This document shows positions 44,800 through 54,818 of a stretch of DNA of 64,000 bases, in pieces (within the stretch, counting starts at the first letter, position 1; the number at the start of each line of letters is the position of its first letter). The translations under genes were made by a program, and so were the position numbers. The DNA comes from Heterodera schachtii (Eukaryota > Nematoda > Chromadorea > Rhabditida > Heteroderidae), in the NCBI GenBank assembly GCA_023374025.1, contig SIJG01000005.1, forward strand, positions 422,356 to 486,355. The letters run 5' to 3'. The notes under the pieces are model-generated. The model worked only from the letters and a program-made list of their open reading frames with translations. It searched no databases and had not been told where the DNA came from.

Positions 44800-44984
44800 T
44801 TTAAGAATATTAAGGCACTAATTAAATTGTTAATTTATTAATTTTTTTTTGTCGATATTATATAAGTTATATTTTATAAATTCACAACTTACCAACATAA
44901 TATAGATAGAAATATAATAATTAGTAAAGGATTTATTTTTTCTACAATGAAATTATATATTCATTCAACAAATGTTTGGCATAT

Positions 44985-45260
44985 GCCCCACTCCCGCATA
45001 TGCCAACAATTGTTTGGCATACGTCAAAGCCCTCATTTATCAATAAAAAAAATATGCCAACAATTATATGACAACTGAGACATATCATTTTCCCCTTTTT
45101 CTCTGCCATACTCTTCATTTAACATACTGTCTATTCTACATTGTCTTTGTATCTTTTCCGCTATCCTTTATACAAATACTATTTTCATACCTACCCCAAA
45201 TTCTCATCTGAATTTCCATATTAAAACAGATTGTGAATATGAAAAAATTATCATTTGTTA
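44985..45260 (+). promoter_or_regulatory. 5' region of the single-domain nucleoside-hydrolase-like gene
   Basis: Contains GCATATGCCAACAATTGTTTGGCATACG, ATATGCCAACAATTATATGAC, TCTGCCATACTCTTCATTTAAC and the end TTCTCATCTGAATTTCCATATTAAAACAGAT, the same order as 32690-33570 but with a single unit. The ATG is at 45388. Confidence 0.5.
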
Positions 45261-45387
45261 GGGGAATAGTGACTGAGAAAATTCGCCCATTACTAATGAA
45301 ATTTTTATTTTTCCATTATTTCAAAAATTAGGCCTAGGGATGCCTAGTCAATTTTCTTATAAAGCTTAAACAAAAATTTTATAGAAA

Positions 45388-46846
45388 ATGGTAAATATTT
45401 CAATAAATATCGGTTCTATTTTTCTCTTTGCTTTTGCCACAAGCTCATGTGGCGGCAATCCAAATGATGACAAAAATGCTGCCTCCAGCTCAAGTGGGCC
45501 AAGCGAAACGGAAAACCCCAAAAACGAAGAGGCGAAAAAGAATTTGGTGATAATTACGGACATGGGGGCGGATGATCAATTTACACTGGAGATGATCAGC
45601 GCAACAGAATTGGCCGGTAAAGTGTTGGCAATTGGGACGACGGAGCAAGAAAGAAAAGCGGCATTGGCACAATCACTGGGACTGGATAAAGTGCCAGTGT
45701 ATGTGAGAAGCAGTAGCGAAGAATTCAAAAAAATGCTTTTAACGAAGCCCAATGAAAGTAGGTTCAGTTTGCAAGGAAATTTTGGCATTTTGCAGCAATT
45801 TTTTTTTTAAATTTAGAGAAGCCAAAAAGGAAGGAAAATGAATTTCAAAATTTTTTGAAAAATTTGTTGGATGAAAGATTGAAAACTAATAGTAAGGTTC
45901 ATTTTTTGGTGCTGGCTCCTCCGACCGATTTAAGCGCCGTTTTATGGGAGAATAAGGAATTGGCTGAAGCAGTTGGAGAAATACATATTACGGACGGATG
46001 TTGTAAAAAGTGCCAAGAATCTAAACCGGCGCCGGCACCGCTGAGCCTGAACAATTTTTTGTCGGAATTACTAAGGGAACACACCAAGCCAACAACATAC
46101 AATGTTAGCATGGACGCATTGGCAACTGTGTACCTCTTGGAAATGGCCTCCAATCGTGAGGTGAATGTCCAACTAATTAGTTCATATTTGCTTGCTCAAA
46201 AGTTCAATAATGTGGACGACCTTAACAAAAATTTCCCAAAACTAAAACTGAGAAACGAAGCGAATGCACCGGCAGATATTAAAATAATGCCACTCATTGA
46301 CGAGCAGTTCAGTCCGGCAGGACCAATTGCTGTGCTTGCAATTATGGACATGTCACGTGTAAAGCCTGATGGAATGCCAGAGTTTTCCCAATTCACCAAG
46401 TTAACAGTTCGAGCAAAAAAAGTGAGCTTGATCATGCCGAAAAATGGAGAGGAGAAGCCAAATGATGGGTTGAGCTTGATCATGCCGAAAAATGGAGAGA
46501 AGAAGCCAAAGGAAGGACACGAAGTAGAAGTCAAAATGCCAGAAGACGCTAAAAACCAAACTTTAATTGGATTGATTAGCAATTTTAATGTTCAAACATT
46601 TGGAAAGGCAATGACATTGATTCTTGAGAAAATCGAGAAACAACGAAATGCCAAAAAATTGTCCAAAAAAAACAAGGTATAGGACAAAAGAGAAAAAAAT
46701 GGTCTGGTCTCTAAATATATTAATTACTCATTAATCATTTTAAATTTACCTATTTAAATTTTAATTACCTTAATTAGGGAAAAAAAATTGGCGCTGCCTT
46801 CCGACAATTCCAAAATTTCTTATCACCAAACAGAAAAAACAAGTAA
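45388..46846 (+). CDS. Secreted nucleoside-hydrolase-like protein, single domain
   Basis: Exons 45388-45757, 45817-46676, 46778-46846; the frame is intact and gives 432 aa. Signal peptide about residues 1-21, then an Asp/Asn/Ser/Lys linker. Residues 52-64 are the aspartate motif NLVIITDMGADDQ (Asp58, Asp62, Asp63), matching three metal-binding aspartates of the nucleoside hydrolase DPGxDD loop; the first Asp of the usual DxD is Ile. Further along come VLAIGTTEQ, VPVYVRSS, VHFLVLAPPTDL, TYNVSMDALAT and GPIAVLAIMDMSRV, where the catalytic HDP triplet would be. A KNGEEKPNDG/KNGEKKPKEG repeat lies near the C-terminus. The last exon adds a basic 22-residue tail (GKKIGAAFRQFQNFLSPNRK). The domain-internal intron is where the three-domain gene has it. 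Substrate and activity unknown; a secreted, possibly inactive, nucleoside-binding role is inferred. Confidence 0.82.
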
Positions 46847-47999
46847 AACGATTGAACAATACCAGTACTACGATGATGCTCCGACCTACTACATGAAATA
46901 TGATATAAATGGATTCAAAATATATTTTATTATTCCCTCCTTTTTTCGGTGATTAAACCAACCTTTACTGTATTTGAACTTGTTAAATTATTTGTAATAT
47001 TTTCCATTTTGATCAGGTTTGGGTTAACTAACAAACTGTTGTACTACTGTATTTTATTTTTGATTAACTTTTTTTCCTGTTTAAAAATGTTATGTCCCAT
47101 TTTCTGATTCATCTATCTGATCAGTATTACTGTATTTGGACCTGATTAACTTTTGTATTATTTCCATTTTGATCCGGTTTTGTTAAACTAACTAGCTGTT
47201 GTACTGATTTTCCTTTTGATTAACTTTTTTTATTGTTATACATGTTTTTCTATTCTTCTATCTGAACTGCAAACTTCCTTTTGTAACTTTTTTTTTAATC
47301 GTTCTACTGTATTTTTCGTTTCATCTATCTGCACTATAAATGTTTTTTCGTAAATGAAGAATTGAATTAAAATTCTAATACAATTAAAAGTTCGATCACT
47401 AAGCAGACTGGAGCCCGCGCGAGTTTTGCGGTATCCAAGTCCACAATTAAAATGTCCCGGGATTAATCCCGCTGGATCCCGTCTGTTAACATTTTGAGTC
47501 TCAATCCCGCAGAAGGACCCGCAAATTTGCTTATTGTGCGTGATCCCGCGGGACCAGTATTGAATTTTTTTTTTTTTGTTGAAAATTTCAAAGGACATTA
47601 TGCCAATATTTTCTGTTACAATTAATTTCAAAATTTTGATAAATGTTAATATAGAATTATAGAAATAAATTTATCATAATAATTTTTATAAACGACGGTC
47701 GAAATTTTATGACTTTTTATATTCTACGCCGAAATTTTGCCGTCCGAAGAAGACCACATCAACAGCCAAGATAAAAACAAATGTTTAATTGATCAAGATG
47801 ATCTGAGCATTTTATTGAATATTCTAGGCCAAATTTTGACAATATTTTCTAAATTTTTAAAAATACAAAAATTTTTCATTTTTTTAGAATTTTTAAAAAT
47901 TACTTAAAAGTTTCTTTATCATTACTAAATAAATTTTCCAGCCTTTTTTGATTCTTCAAATTACAAAAATTTATCTTCCTAACAATGAAAAAAGGTCAA
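46847..47999. other. 3' flank between the convergent genes (copy 2)
   Basis: 46960-47345 has TACTGTATTT-type units as in 37516-38060; 47390-47560 is a GC-richer GGATCCCG/CCCGCGGGACC repeat; 47790-47990 matches 39600-39799. An open frame of 131 codons on the minus strand (47631-47236) runs across these repeats and is not supported. Confidence 0.5.
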
Positions 48000-49155
48000 T
48001 CACTCCATATTCAGAACATCTTGACTTTTTATCTTCAATTCAGATTTGTAATTTTCTAAAGATCTTTTTGGAATGTTCAAAATTTCAGCAATTTTGCGAT
48101 CGGTGAGTTTTGGATTTTGGGTTTTCAATTGATAATATTGTTTCATCATTTCCATTTTTTCAGCAATTGTATAAATCTTCTCACTCTGTAAATTGAAAAA
48201 AAAAAAAAATTTGGTAAAGAATTATTTAAAATTCACCTTTTAAAATATTTCGATTTACGCCAATTTTCTGCGCCCATCCTTTAAGTGTTGAATAACTCAC
48301 ACCAAACATTTGCTTAATTTTTGCATTAAATTCTTTCCATTCCTTCCGTGAATGTTTTCCAATTTGCTTAAATTCATTTTTTGTTTTCAAATAATTTTCA
48401 ACAATTTCTCTTTTTTCATCATCAGTTTGTTGATATGGTTTTTCATTTTTAAATTGTTTCTTCCATTTTTTAATCGTTCTGAGACTTATGCTGAAATGTT
48501 TTGCTATTATTTCTTGGCATTTTTCTCTTTTTCCTTCCAATTTTTCATTTAATTTCATTTTTAATTTGCCATATATTTGATCAAATCGCTTTAATATTTG
48601 GCGTTTTTCATCATCCGCATAATAATGCTTTTTAATCATTCCAAATTCCCTTTTCCATTTGTAAATTTTCTCTCTGTTTGCTCCCATTTTTTGTCCAAAT
48701 TTTCTTTCAATTTTCACCCATTCTTTTCTTGAATATTTCTTTCCCATTTGCTTAATTTTCTCTTTTATTTTATGGAATTTTCCCACAATTTTCCTCTTTT
48801 GTTTGTCATTTAAAATGCGATTTTGATCATAAAATTGTGCACTATTTCTTGGCAATTGTTCCAATTGATCACTATTTATGGACATTTCTTCACTTTCCTC
48901 ATCTTTCACTTCCAAATTTTCATCAAAAATTTGATCAATTTGTTGTTGACCATTTTGATTCTGATCAGCATTTTGCGCATGAATTATTTGATCAATTTGA
49001 CAGATGTTTTCTTCTCCTCCGTCGTCCCATCTTTGACCAAATATTTCATCAAAACTTTTTTCTTGCTTTATTTTGCCAGCTTCTGTTTGGCCAAGTTGAT
49101 TTTTTAATATTAAAACGCATAATATTACTATTAACATGAAGAATATTTTCATCAT
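48000..49155 (-). CDS. Secreted HTH-repeat protein
   Basis: Minus strand. ATG 49155 (or 49152) begins the signal segment MMKIFFMLIVILCVLILKN. Then AGKIKQEKSFDEIFGQRWDD, an acidic linker, and three uninterrupted HTH-like repeats: KIERKFGQKMGANREKIYKW, IIAKHFSISLRTIKKWKK and IKQMFGVSYSTLKGWAQK. The repeat 3 A-run has six A here, and the frame is open. The terminal exon is 48185-48000 (YTIAEKMEMMKQYYQL..IAEILNIPKRSLENYKSELK). With the donor used by relatives (after 48237) the junction makes a stop; a donor at 48259/48258 (GGC/GTAAAT) joins in phase 0 and gives about 360 aa. The alternative is a one-base insertion at the start of the terminal exon. The upstream motif is at about 49240-49262. Confidence 0.75.
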
Positions 49156-49231
49156 TTTAATAAAATGGGAAAATAAATATTTCTTAAACAATTTTTTATT
49201 ATTCATTTTATATTAATTTAAATTATTAATC

Positions 49232-49264
49232 AATTCGGCTTTTGAACCAAGCAGTCAATAGATG
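49232..49264 (-). promoter_or_regulatory. Shared upstream motif of the HTH-repeat family
   Basis: Read on the minus strand: ATCTATTGACTGCTTGGTTC AAAAGC, about 90-105 bases before the ATG at 49155. Confidence 0.55.
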
Positions 49265-49299
49265 ACATTAAATGATTTTGCAGAAAGATGTAAAGTAAA

Positions 49300-50021
49300 T
49301 TAAGGATAAACTTAAATTACGACAAATGGTTTTCTTTTCAATTCAAAAAATGAAAATCCCTCACTTTTTTTTGCATAATTACCACAAAATTTCAACCAAC
49401 AAAAATTCTAAAAATGGTGCTTAACAAATAAATATAAAATTTAAACTAGGAAAAAATTTTTTGTAAAAATTGCATAATCAAAAATGATTGGATTTTTAGA
49501 TTGAAAAATTTGCCAGATTGATTGATAGGTTGAAATTGTTGCATGTTTTTTAAAATAAATCACAAACAAAAATTTATCATCTATAAAGAAACAATACAAA
49601 AAATTTTGAAATTTTTTAGACCCAATAATCCTTTCCAACAGCTAGGCATAGGATCCATCTCGAGAATGCTCGAATTCGAACTGTATTTGGTTTTTTAAAT
49701 TATCTTTAATATTGTAAATACAACAAAAATTACAGAAAAATGTTTATGTTTACGAAAAAAATACAAATAAAGCTAAAAAGATTATCAATCCCAAAGAAAA
49801 AAAGGCAAAAATAGAAATTTTCCTTAATATGTTGTACTCTATTTTCTCATTTATTTAAGGTGTACTGTATTTTTCTCTTTAAATTTAAATTTTTTTAGTT
49901 TTCGGGAAATAAAAACATAGATCTCCTTAAAGAAAATTTAATTTTATTTGTATTTTTTGGATTTATTTTTCCGTTGCAATTCATTTCATCTCGACAAATT
50001 TTTGGTCGCCACCTGTCCTTT
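49300..50021. other. Intergenic DNA between two HTH-repeat genes
   Basis: AT-rich. 49490-49640 (AATTTGCCAGATTGATTGATAGG...CCAATAATCCTTTCCA) is copied at 52240-52370. No gene seen. Confidence 0.5.
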
Positions 50022-51224
50022 TCAAAACTTCGCCACATTTTCTTGAAATGCAACTTTAAATCTGGCTAATGAAGCTGTTGAGATTTTGAAAATTTGGGCA
50101 ATTTTTCGATCACTGAGATTTTTATTTTCATTTTTCAGCTGATAATATTGCTTCATCATTTCCATTTTTTCAGAGATTGTTAAACATTTTCGCTCTGTAT
50201 TATAATATTAAATGAATAAATTTCTCATAAAAATTAAAATTGAAATAGAAAATTTAATTTAATTTAATTTAATATATAAATTACTTAATGAATTAATTTG
50301 TTTGATGCCTAATTTCTTTGCCCATTCTTCAATTGTCATATGACTCACATCAAAAATTTGTTTTATTTTTGCTTTAAATTCTTTCCATTCTTTCTGTGAA
50401 TGTTTTCCCAATTGCATAAATTCATTTTTTATTTTAAAATATTTTTCAACAATTTCTCTTTTTTGCTCATCAATTTTTTGATTTTTCACTGATTTTCCAA
50501 TTTTAAATTGTTTCTTCCAATTATAAATGGTATTGATATGAATACCCAAATGTTTTGCTATTATTTTTTGACATTTTTCTCTTTTTCCTTCCAATTTTTC
50601 ATTTAATTTTATTTTTAATTTGCCATATATTTGATCAAATTGTTTTAATATTTCTCTTTTTTCCTCATCCGAGTAACTGTTTCTGTTGATATTCATTCCA
50701 CATTCTCTTTTCCATTTGTAAATTTTCTCCCGATTGATTCCCAATTTTTGTGCAATTTTTCTTTCAATTTTAGCTCTTTCTTTTTCTGAGTGTTTTTTTC
50801 CCATTTGCTTAATTTTTTCTTTAATTTTATTAAATTTTTCCACAATTTCTATTTTCTTTTTATCAATTGCATTTGAAAAATGATCAGAAATTTGTCCATT
50901 TTTTGTTGGCATTGGCAATTGGTCGCCCAATTCATCACAATTTGTGGACATTTCTTCACTCTGCTCTTCTTTCACTTCCAATATTTCATCAAAAATTGGA
51001 TCAAATTGTTGATCATTTTGTCTAAATTGGTTATTCTGATCAGCATTTTCTCCACTAATTATTTGATCAATTCGGCAGATGTTTTCTTCTGTTCCGTCGT
51101 CACATCTTTGGCCAAATATTTCAGCAAAACTTTTTTCTTGCTTTATTTTGCCAGCCTCAATTTGGTTAATTGCTTTTTCGAATATTAATGCGCATAACAA
51201 TATAAATATTAATAAAATTATCAT
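50022..51224 (-). CDS. Secreted protein with four helix-turn-helix-like repeats (intact family reference)
   Basis: The cleanest copy: exons 51224-50285 and 50194-50022 on the minus strand, phase-1 intron (A/GTAATT .. ACAG/AGCGA), 370 aa. ATG 51224 is preferred to an in-frame ATG 15 codons upstream because it starts the signal peptide (residues 1-20, MIILLIFILLCALIFEKAIN). Residues 24-44 hold the conserved AGKIKQEKSF..IFGQR segment; 45-118 are acidic and Gln/Asp-rich. Repeats lie at about 122-177, 186-242, 252-308 and 315-362. Repeats 1-3 start K(R/I)EIVEKF.KIK and end with a helix-turn-helix-like core (IAQKLGINREKIYKWKR, IIAKHLGIHINTIYNWKK, IKQIFDVSHMTIEEWAKK); repeat 4 is the shorter SEKMEMMKQYY..DRKIAQIFKISTASL. 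Lys-rich clusters resemble nuclear localisation signals. Secretion plus DNA-binding-like repeats suggests a protein acting in another cell's nucleus; this is inference. Confidence 0.82.
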
Positions 51225-51302
51225 GTTTTGTAAAATTAAATGAGAAAATACTTTTAAAAATGCTTCCAATATTCATTTTAAACCAATTAAATTATTATTT
51301 AA

Positions 51303-51337
51303 TTCGGGTTTTTGAACCAAGCAGTCAATAGATCCAT
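51303..51337 (-). promoter_or_regulatory. Shared upstream motif of the HTH-repeat family
   Basis: Minus strand: GATCTATTGACTGCTTGGTT CAAAAACCC, about 90-105 bases before the ATG at 51224. Confidence 0.55.
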
Positions 51338-51439
51338 ATTTTTATAATTGATACGAATATTTTCATGATTTTTTAAAAAAAAATGAGAAAATATTTTTTT
51401 CAACAAAAATTCTTTCTTGCTTATTTTTATAAATTTCAC

Positions 51440-51535
51440 TTATTAATCAATTGGGCTTATGAACCAAACAGTCAATAGATCGCATTATATGATTGTTATC
51501 AGGAAGGTGTAAATTGTGCAGAATTTTAAATTACG
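51440..51535 (-). promoter_or_regulatory. Orphan copy of the HTH-family upstream block
   Basis: Minus strand: CTGCACAATTTACACCTTCC TGATAAC..ATATAATGCGATCTATTGACTGTTTGGTTCATAAGC. It matches 16440-16500 in order and spacing (AATTTACAG.TTCCT..ATATAATG.GATC..TATTGACT). No gene follows before the next copy of the motif at 51337, so this is a leftover of a lost gene or an upstream duplicate promoter. Confidence 0.5.
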
Positions 51536-51539
51536 AAGA

Positions 51540-53940
51540 CTATTAAAAATGATTTCATTTTATTTTTACCGGAACCTATGCCCGGAAAAGTCTCATTTTC
51601 TTGACCCGAAAATGAATTCCGATTTTTTGAGCAGCCCAAGTGGAGTTTAAAATAGGAAAATTTTTGTAAGAGAAAATTCAAGTTCCCATTGCACTCACTA
51701 CAATAAAATTTACATCGGAATATTTAAATCTTTTTAACTATTTTAATTTATTACGGACAACTCTTTTTCCTGACAAAGTTTAATATTAAAGGCATTTTTA
51801 ATAACTTTCTAACGAATTATTTCAAAAAAAATCAAAAATTTACAATTTTATAAATTTAATGAGTTCCTGGTAATATTTTATTAAAATATTTGTCCAGCCT
51901 TTTTTGATTCTTTCATCAAATTACAAAAATTCATCAAACCTAACAAAAAAAATAAGCCGTAAAAAAGGCGGTATGAAAAGTTAAATAAAAATAGTGAACA
52001 AAATCAGTTGATTTGATTTAAATTTATAGAAAATTTTAATCAATTTTTAGTGAATACGAAAACTTAAAAAAAAGTCCGGGATTTTCGGTCTCGAACAGTC
52101 TAGTTATGTCCATAATTTTTGTTACAAATAATTTTTACCAAACCTCTAAAATTTTCTTAGGGAAAAATTATTTTTTCAAAAACTTTGAGCTTCGTGCTTC
52201 GAGCTTCGAAAACTTCGGGTTTTTGTGGTGCTTAGAAAAATTTGCCAGATTGATTCATAGGCTGAATTTATTGCTTGTTTTTTAAAGAAATCATAAACAA
52301 AAATTTGCATCTATAAAGAAATTATACAAAAATTTTTAAATTTTTTTAGACCCATTAATCCTTTTCAATAGCTAGCTATTAAAATGCTTTTATAAGCGAA
52401 CCATAAATAAATTTTATTAATTAATTCAGCACAATATGACTGATTTTCTGATAAAACTACAAATAAATGAATAGGTGATACGGTTTTAGGGTTTTTCCTA
52501 GGCTCCCAGTGGCCTGAAACGCACGAAAAACAAGTTTTTTTTTGGTGATTGTTAAGTTACTTTTCGAGTTATTAGTGCCTATTTTCTAGGCTTTTATTTT
52601 AGAACAACCTAAAAACCAAAAAAAAAAAAATTTTTTTGAAAAAGACTATTTTGGAGTTTTGCAAAATTTATTAACAGAAATGCAATAAAAACAAAAAATA
52701 TACCCCCTAAAAAACGACCCTAAAATTTCAAAAATGCACCCCTAAGAAATTAAAAAATTTCTCAAATATTCATCTCCAAAATTTTTTTGATTCTCTTGAC
52801 AAGAATTTTTGATTTTAAAAATATTTACCCTAATATTGATTTGAGCCTAAAATTTACTAATTTTTGGCATGCGACAAGGAAAATTGTTCAAAATATATCT
52901 CCGTTTAGCAGTAGGAAGAATGAAAAAAAAAGAATAATTCAACCGCAAAAAACAATTTTCAAAATAACTAAGTTAAAAAATCTTATTCCTAATATTCTAA
53001 ATGACCGAATCTTTCCACATTTCCAACCAAAAACTTTGAATGCATTTATTCTAAGCCTCAGTGGATTCCTTATAAATTCAACTTTCATATTGAACCCGAA
53101 ACGAGATTCTCGAGCAGCTATAGCCATAACGCAAATATTAATTATGAAACAATCAAAATTAAATAAATGTTAGTTAATTGTTAAAAAGGCAGATTTGATA
53201 ATTTGGACGACATTTACAAATTTTTTAAATAGCATTTTTTGATAAAAATTTATCATCCTAATAATAAAATATCTAAAATCAAAAAAAAAAAAAATTTTAA
53301 AAAAATATTTCAAGCAAATATGTAGAAAATTGATCTGTATGTTTGTGTTTATTTTACAAAAGCAGATTTTTCTTAGCGCCAATCTTTTTTTTATAGAAAT
53401 TATTAACCCTAATAAAAAAGTGCAATAATTATGGATACTTTTCCGTTATGCCGTGCACCCCCATGAAAAATGTTCATGATCTCGCAAAAGTAAAGGCACT
53501 TTTCTGTGGTCGTTTTAGGCGCTGATCACCAGAATTTGGCGTCAGAACTACAAATTGGCCAAAAATGCTAATCACCGGCTTAATTAAAAAAGTGATCCGT
53601 CCCATTCCGACACCACAAAATTTGTTGGGCTATAACTTTTGATTGAGAGATACAGTAGAAGCCTGAATCAGATACCATTCGGTTCCTATCAACGAGAGTA
53701 ATTAATTAGTTGATTGTTATATGATATGATATATTTATTTCTTTTTTAATCATATGACGAAAATCATAGACAAAAGCATATAGTTTTGTAGCTTGGTGCA
53801 TAAATTTTAAAACCGAAATTTCTTTCAAAAATAAATAATAAATTTTGGATAAGAATTTTTAGAAAATTTTTCATTCTTAGGGTTGTATTTTTCTGAAATT
53901 TTTGGGGTCGATTCTTATGGATTATTTTTTTATTGCATTT
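51540..53940. other. Repeat-rich intergenic DNA
   Basis: 52240-52370 copies 49490-49640. 52465-52790 is a fragment of the GATACG.TTTTTAGG element family (GGCTCCCAGTGGCCTGAAACGCACGAAAAACAAG, ACACCCCTAAGAAAT). 53450-53640 is more complex unique sequence (GCCGTGCACCCCC.., CAAATTGGCCAAAAATGC) without a usable frame. An open frame of 128 codons at 52787-53173 starts inside element sequence and has no family or splice support. Confidence 0.45.
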
Positions 53941-53954
53941 TTATTAATAAATTG

Positions 53955-54140
53955 GAATTTGCTCAAAATTTATTGGTAATTGTTTCAATTGATTTGAATT
54001 TGTTGAAGATTCTTCAATCTCTTCATCTTTCGTTTCCAAATTTTCATCAAAAATGTGATTAAATTATTTCTCTCCTGTAATAATTGTTCAATATTTTCAT
54101 CTTTTTTTTTTTTATAAATTTTTCATGAAATTTCTTCTTG
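53955..54140 (-). pseudogene. Remnant of an HTH-repeat gene linker
   Basis: Minus strand reads FDENLETKDEEIEESSTNS and NQLKQLPINFEQIPI, matching the acidic linker of the family (FDENLEVKDEESEEMS, DQLEQLP). No signal peptide or repeats are left. Confidence 0.6.
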
Positions 54141-54149
54141 ACATTATTT

Positions 54150-54818
54150 CGTCAACTTTTGGATTTTGTAATAAAAAGAAGGACAAAATAAATCAACTAA
54201 AGCGCCGACGCAGGGGAAAATTTTAGAAATTTGATACGATTTTATAGGACACGGGCACCGCGTGATTGGCATTTACTGCTGGGGAAGGCCAACTTTCATT
54301 GGATGGGCTCGTCATTGGAAAGTTAACACAGAAATAAATGCATTAGAATTTAATTTTAATTAATTATTTTATATAATTGGATAGATATATTAATTTAAGT
54401 TTGATTAAAAGCGCAATTCATTCATTTAATTTAGGATGGGTACATTAAATTCAATTTCAATTAAAGCAATAATTTATATTATTAGATGGGTCCATTAATG
54501 CATTAATTTAACTTTAATTAAAACTATTAATTTAATTGAGTGATTTTAATTTGATTTATAATTTTTTTACGTTTTTAATTCTTAAAAATTTTATCAATTT
54601 TTAAAAAAAATATTTTGTCATCATTTTTTCAAGATTAGAATATATAATAAGAACAATTAATTTAGTTTCAAACTAATCACCTAAAAACATTAGCCTATTC
54701 GAAGCTTTTAATAATAAAAATATTTTTGTAAACGGATGAAAACTGAGATTAAACTTTTATCATAATTCAAATTTAAACAAACTCTCAACAAAAAAAATTT
54801 GAAATTTTCGAATTTTTT
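54150..54818. other. Intergenic DNA downstream of the last HTH-repeat gene
   Basis: 54180-54340 is slightly GC-richer unique sequence (AGCGCCGACGCAGGGG, ATGGGCTCGTCATTGG). 54350-54530 repeats a GATGGGTACATTAA(A/T)..TTTAATTAAA unit three times. No gene seen. Confidence 0.4.

Noticed and set aside
47236..47631. 131-codon open frame on the minus strand
   Set aside because: Crosses the CCCGCG repeat and TACTGTATTT-type units; no family or splice support.
52787..53173. 128-codon open frame on the plus strand
   Set aside because: Starts in element sequence, low-complexity product, no relative in the window.
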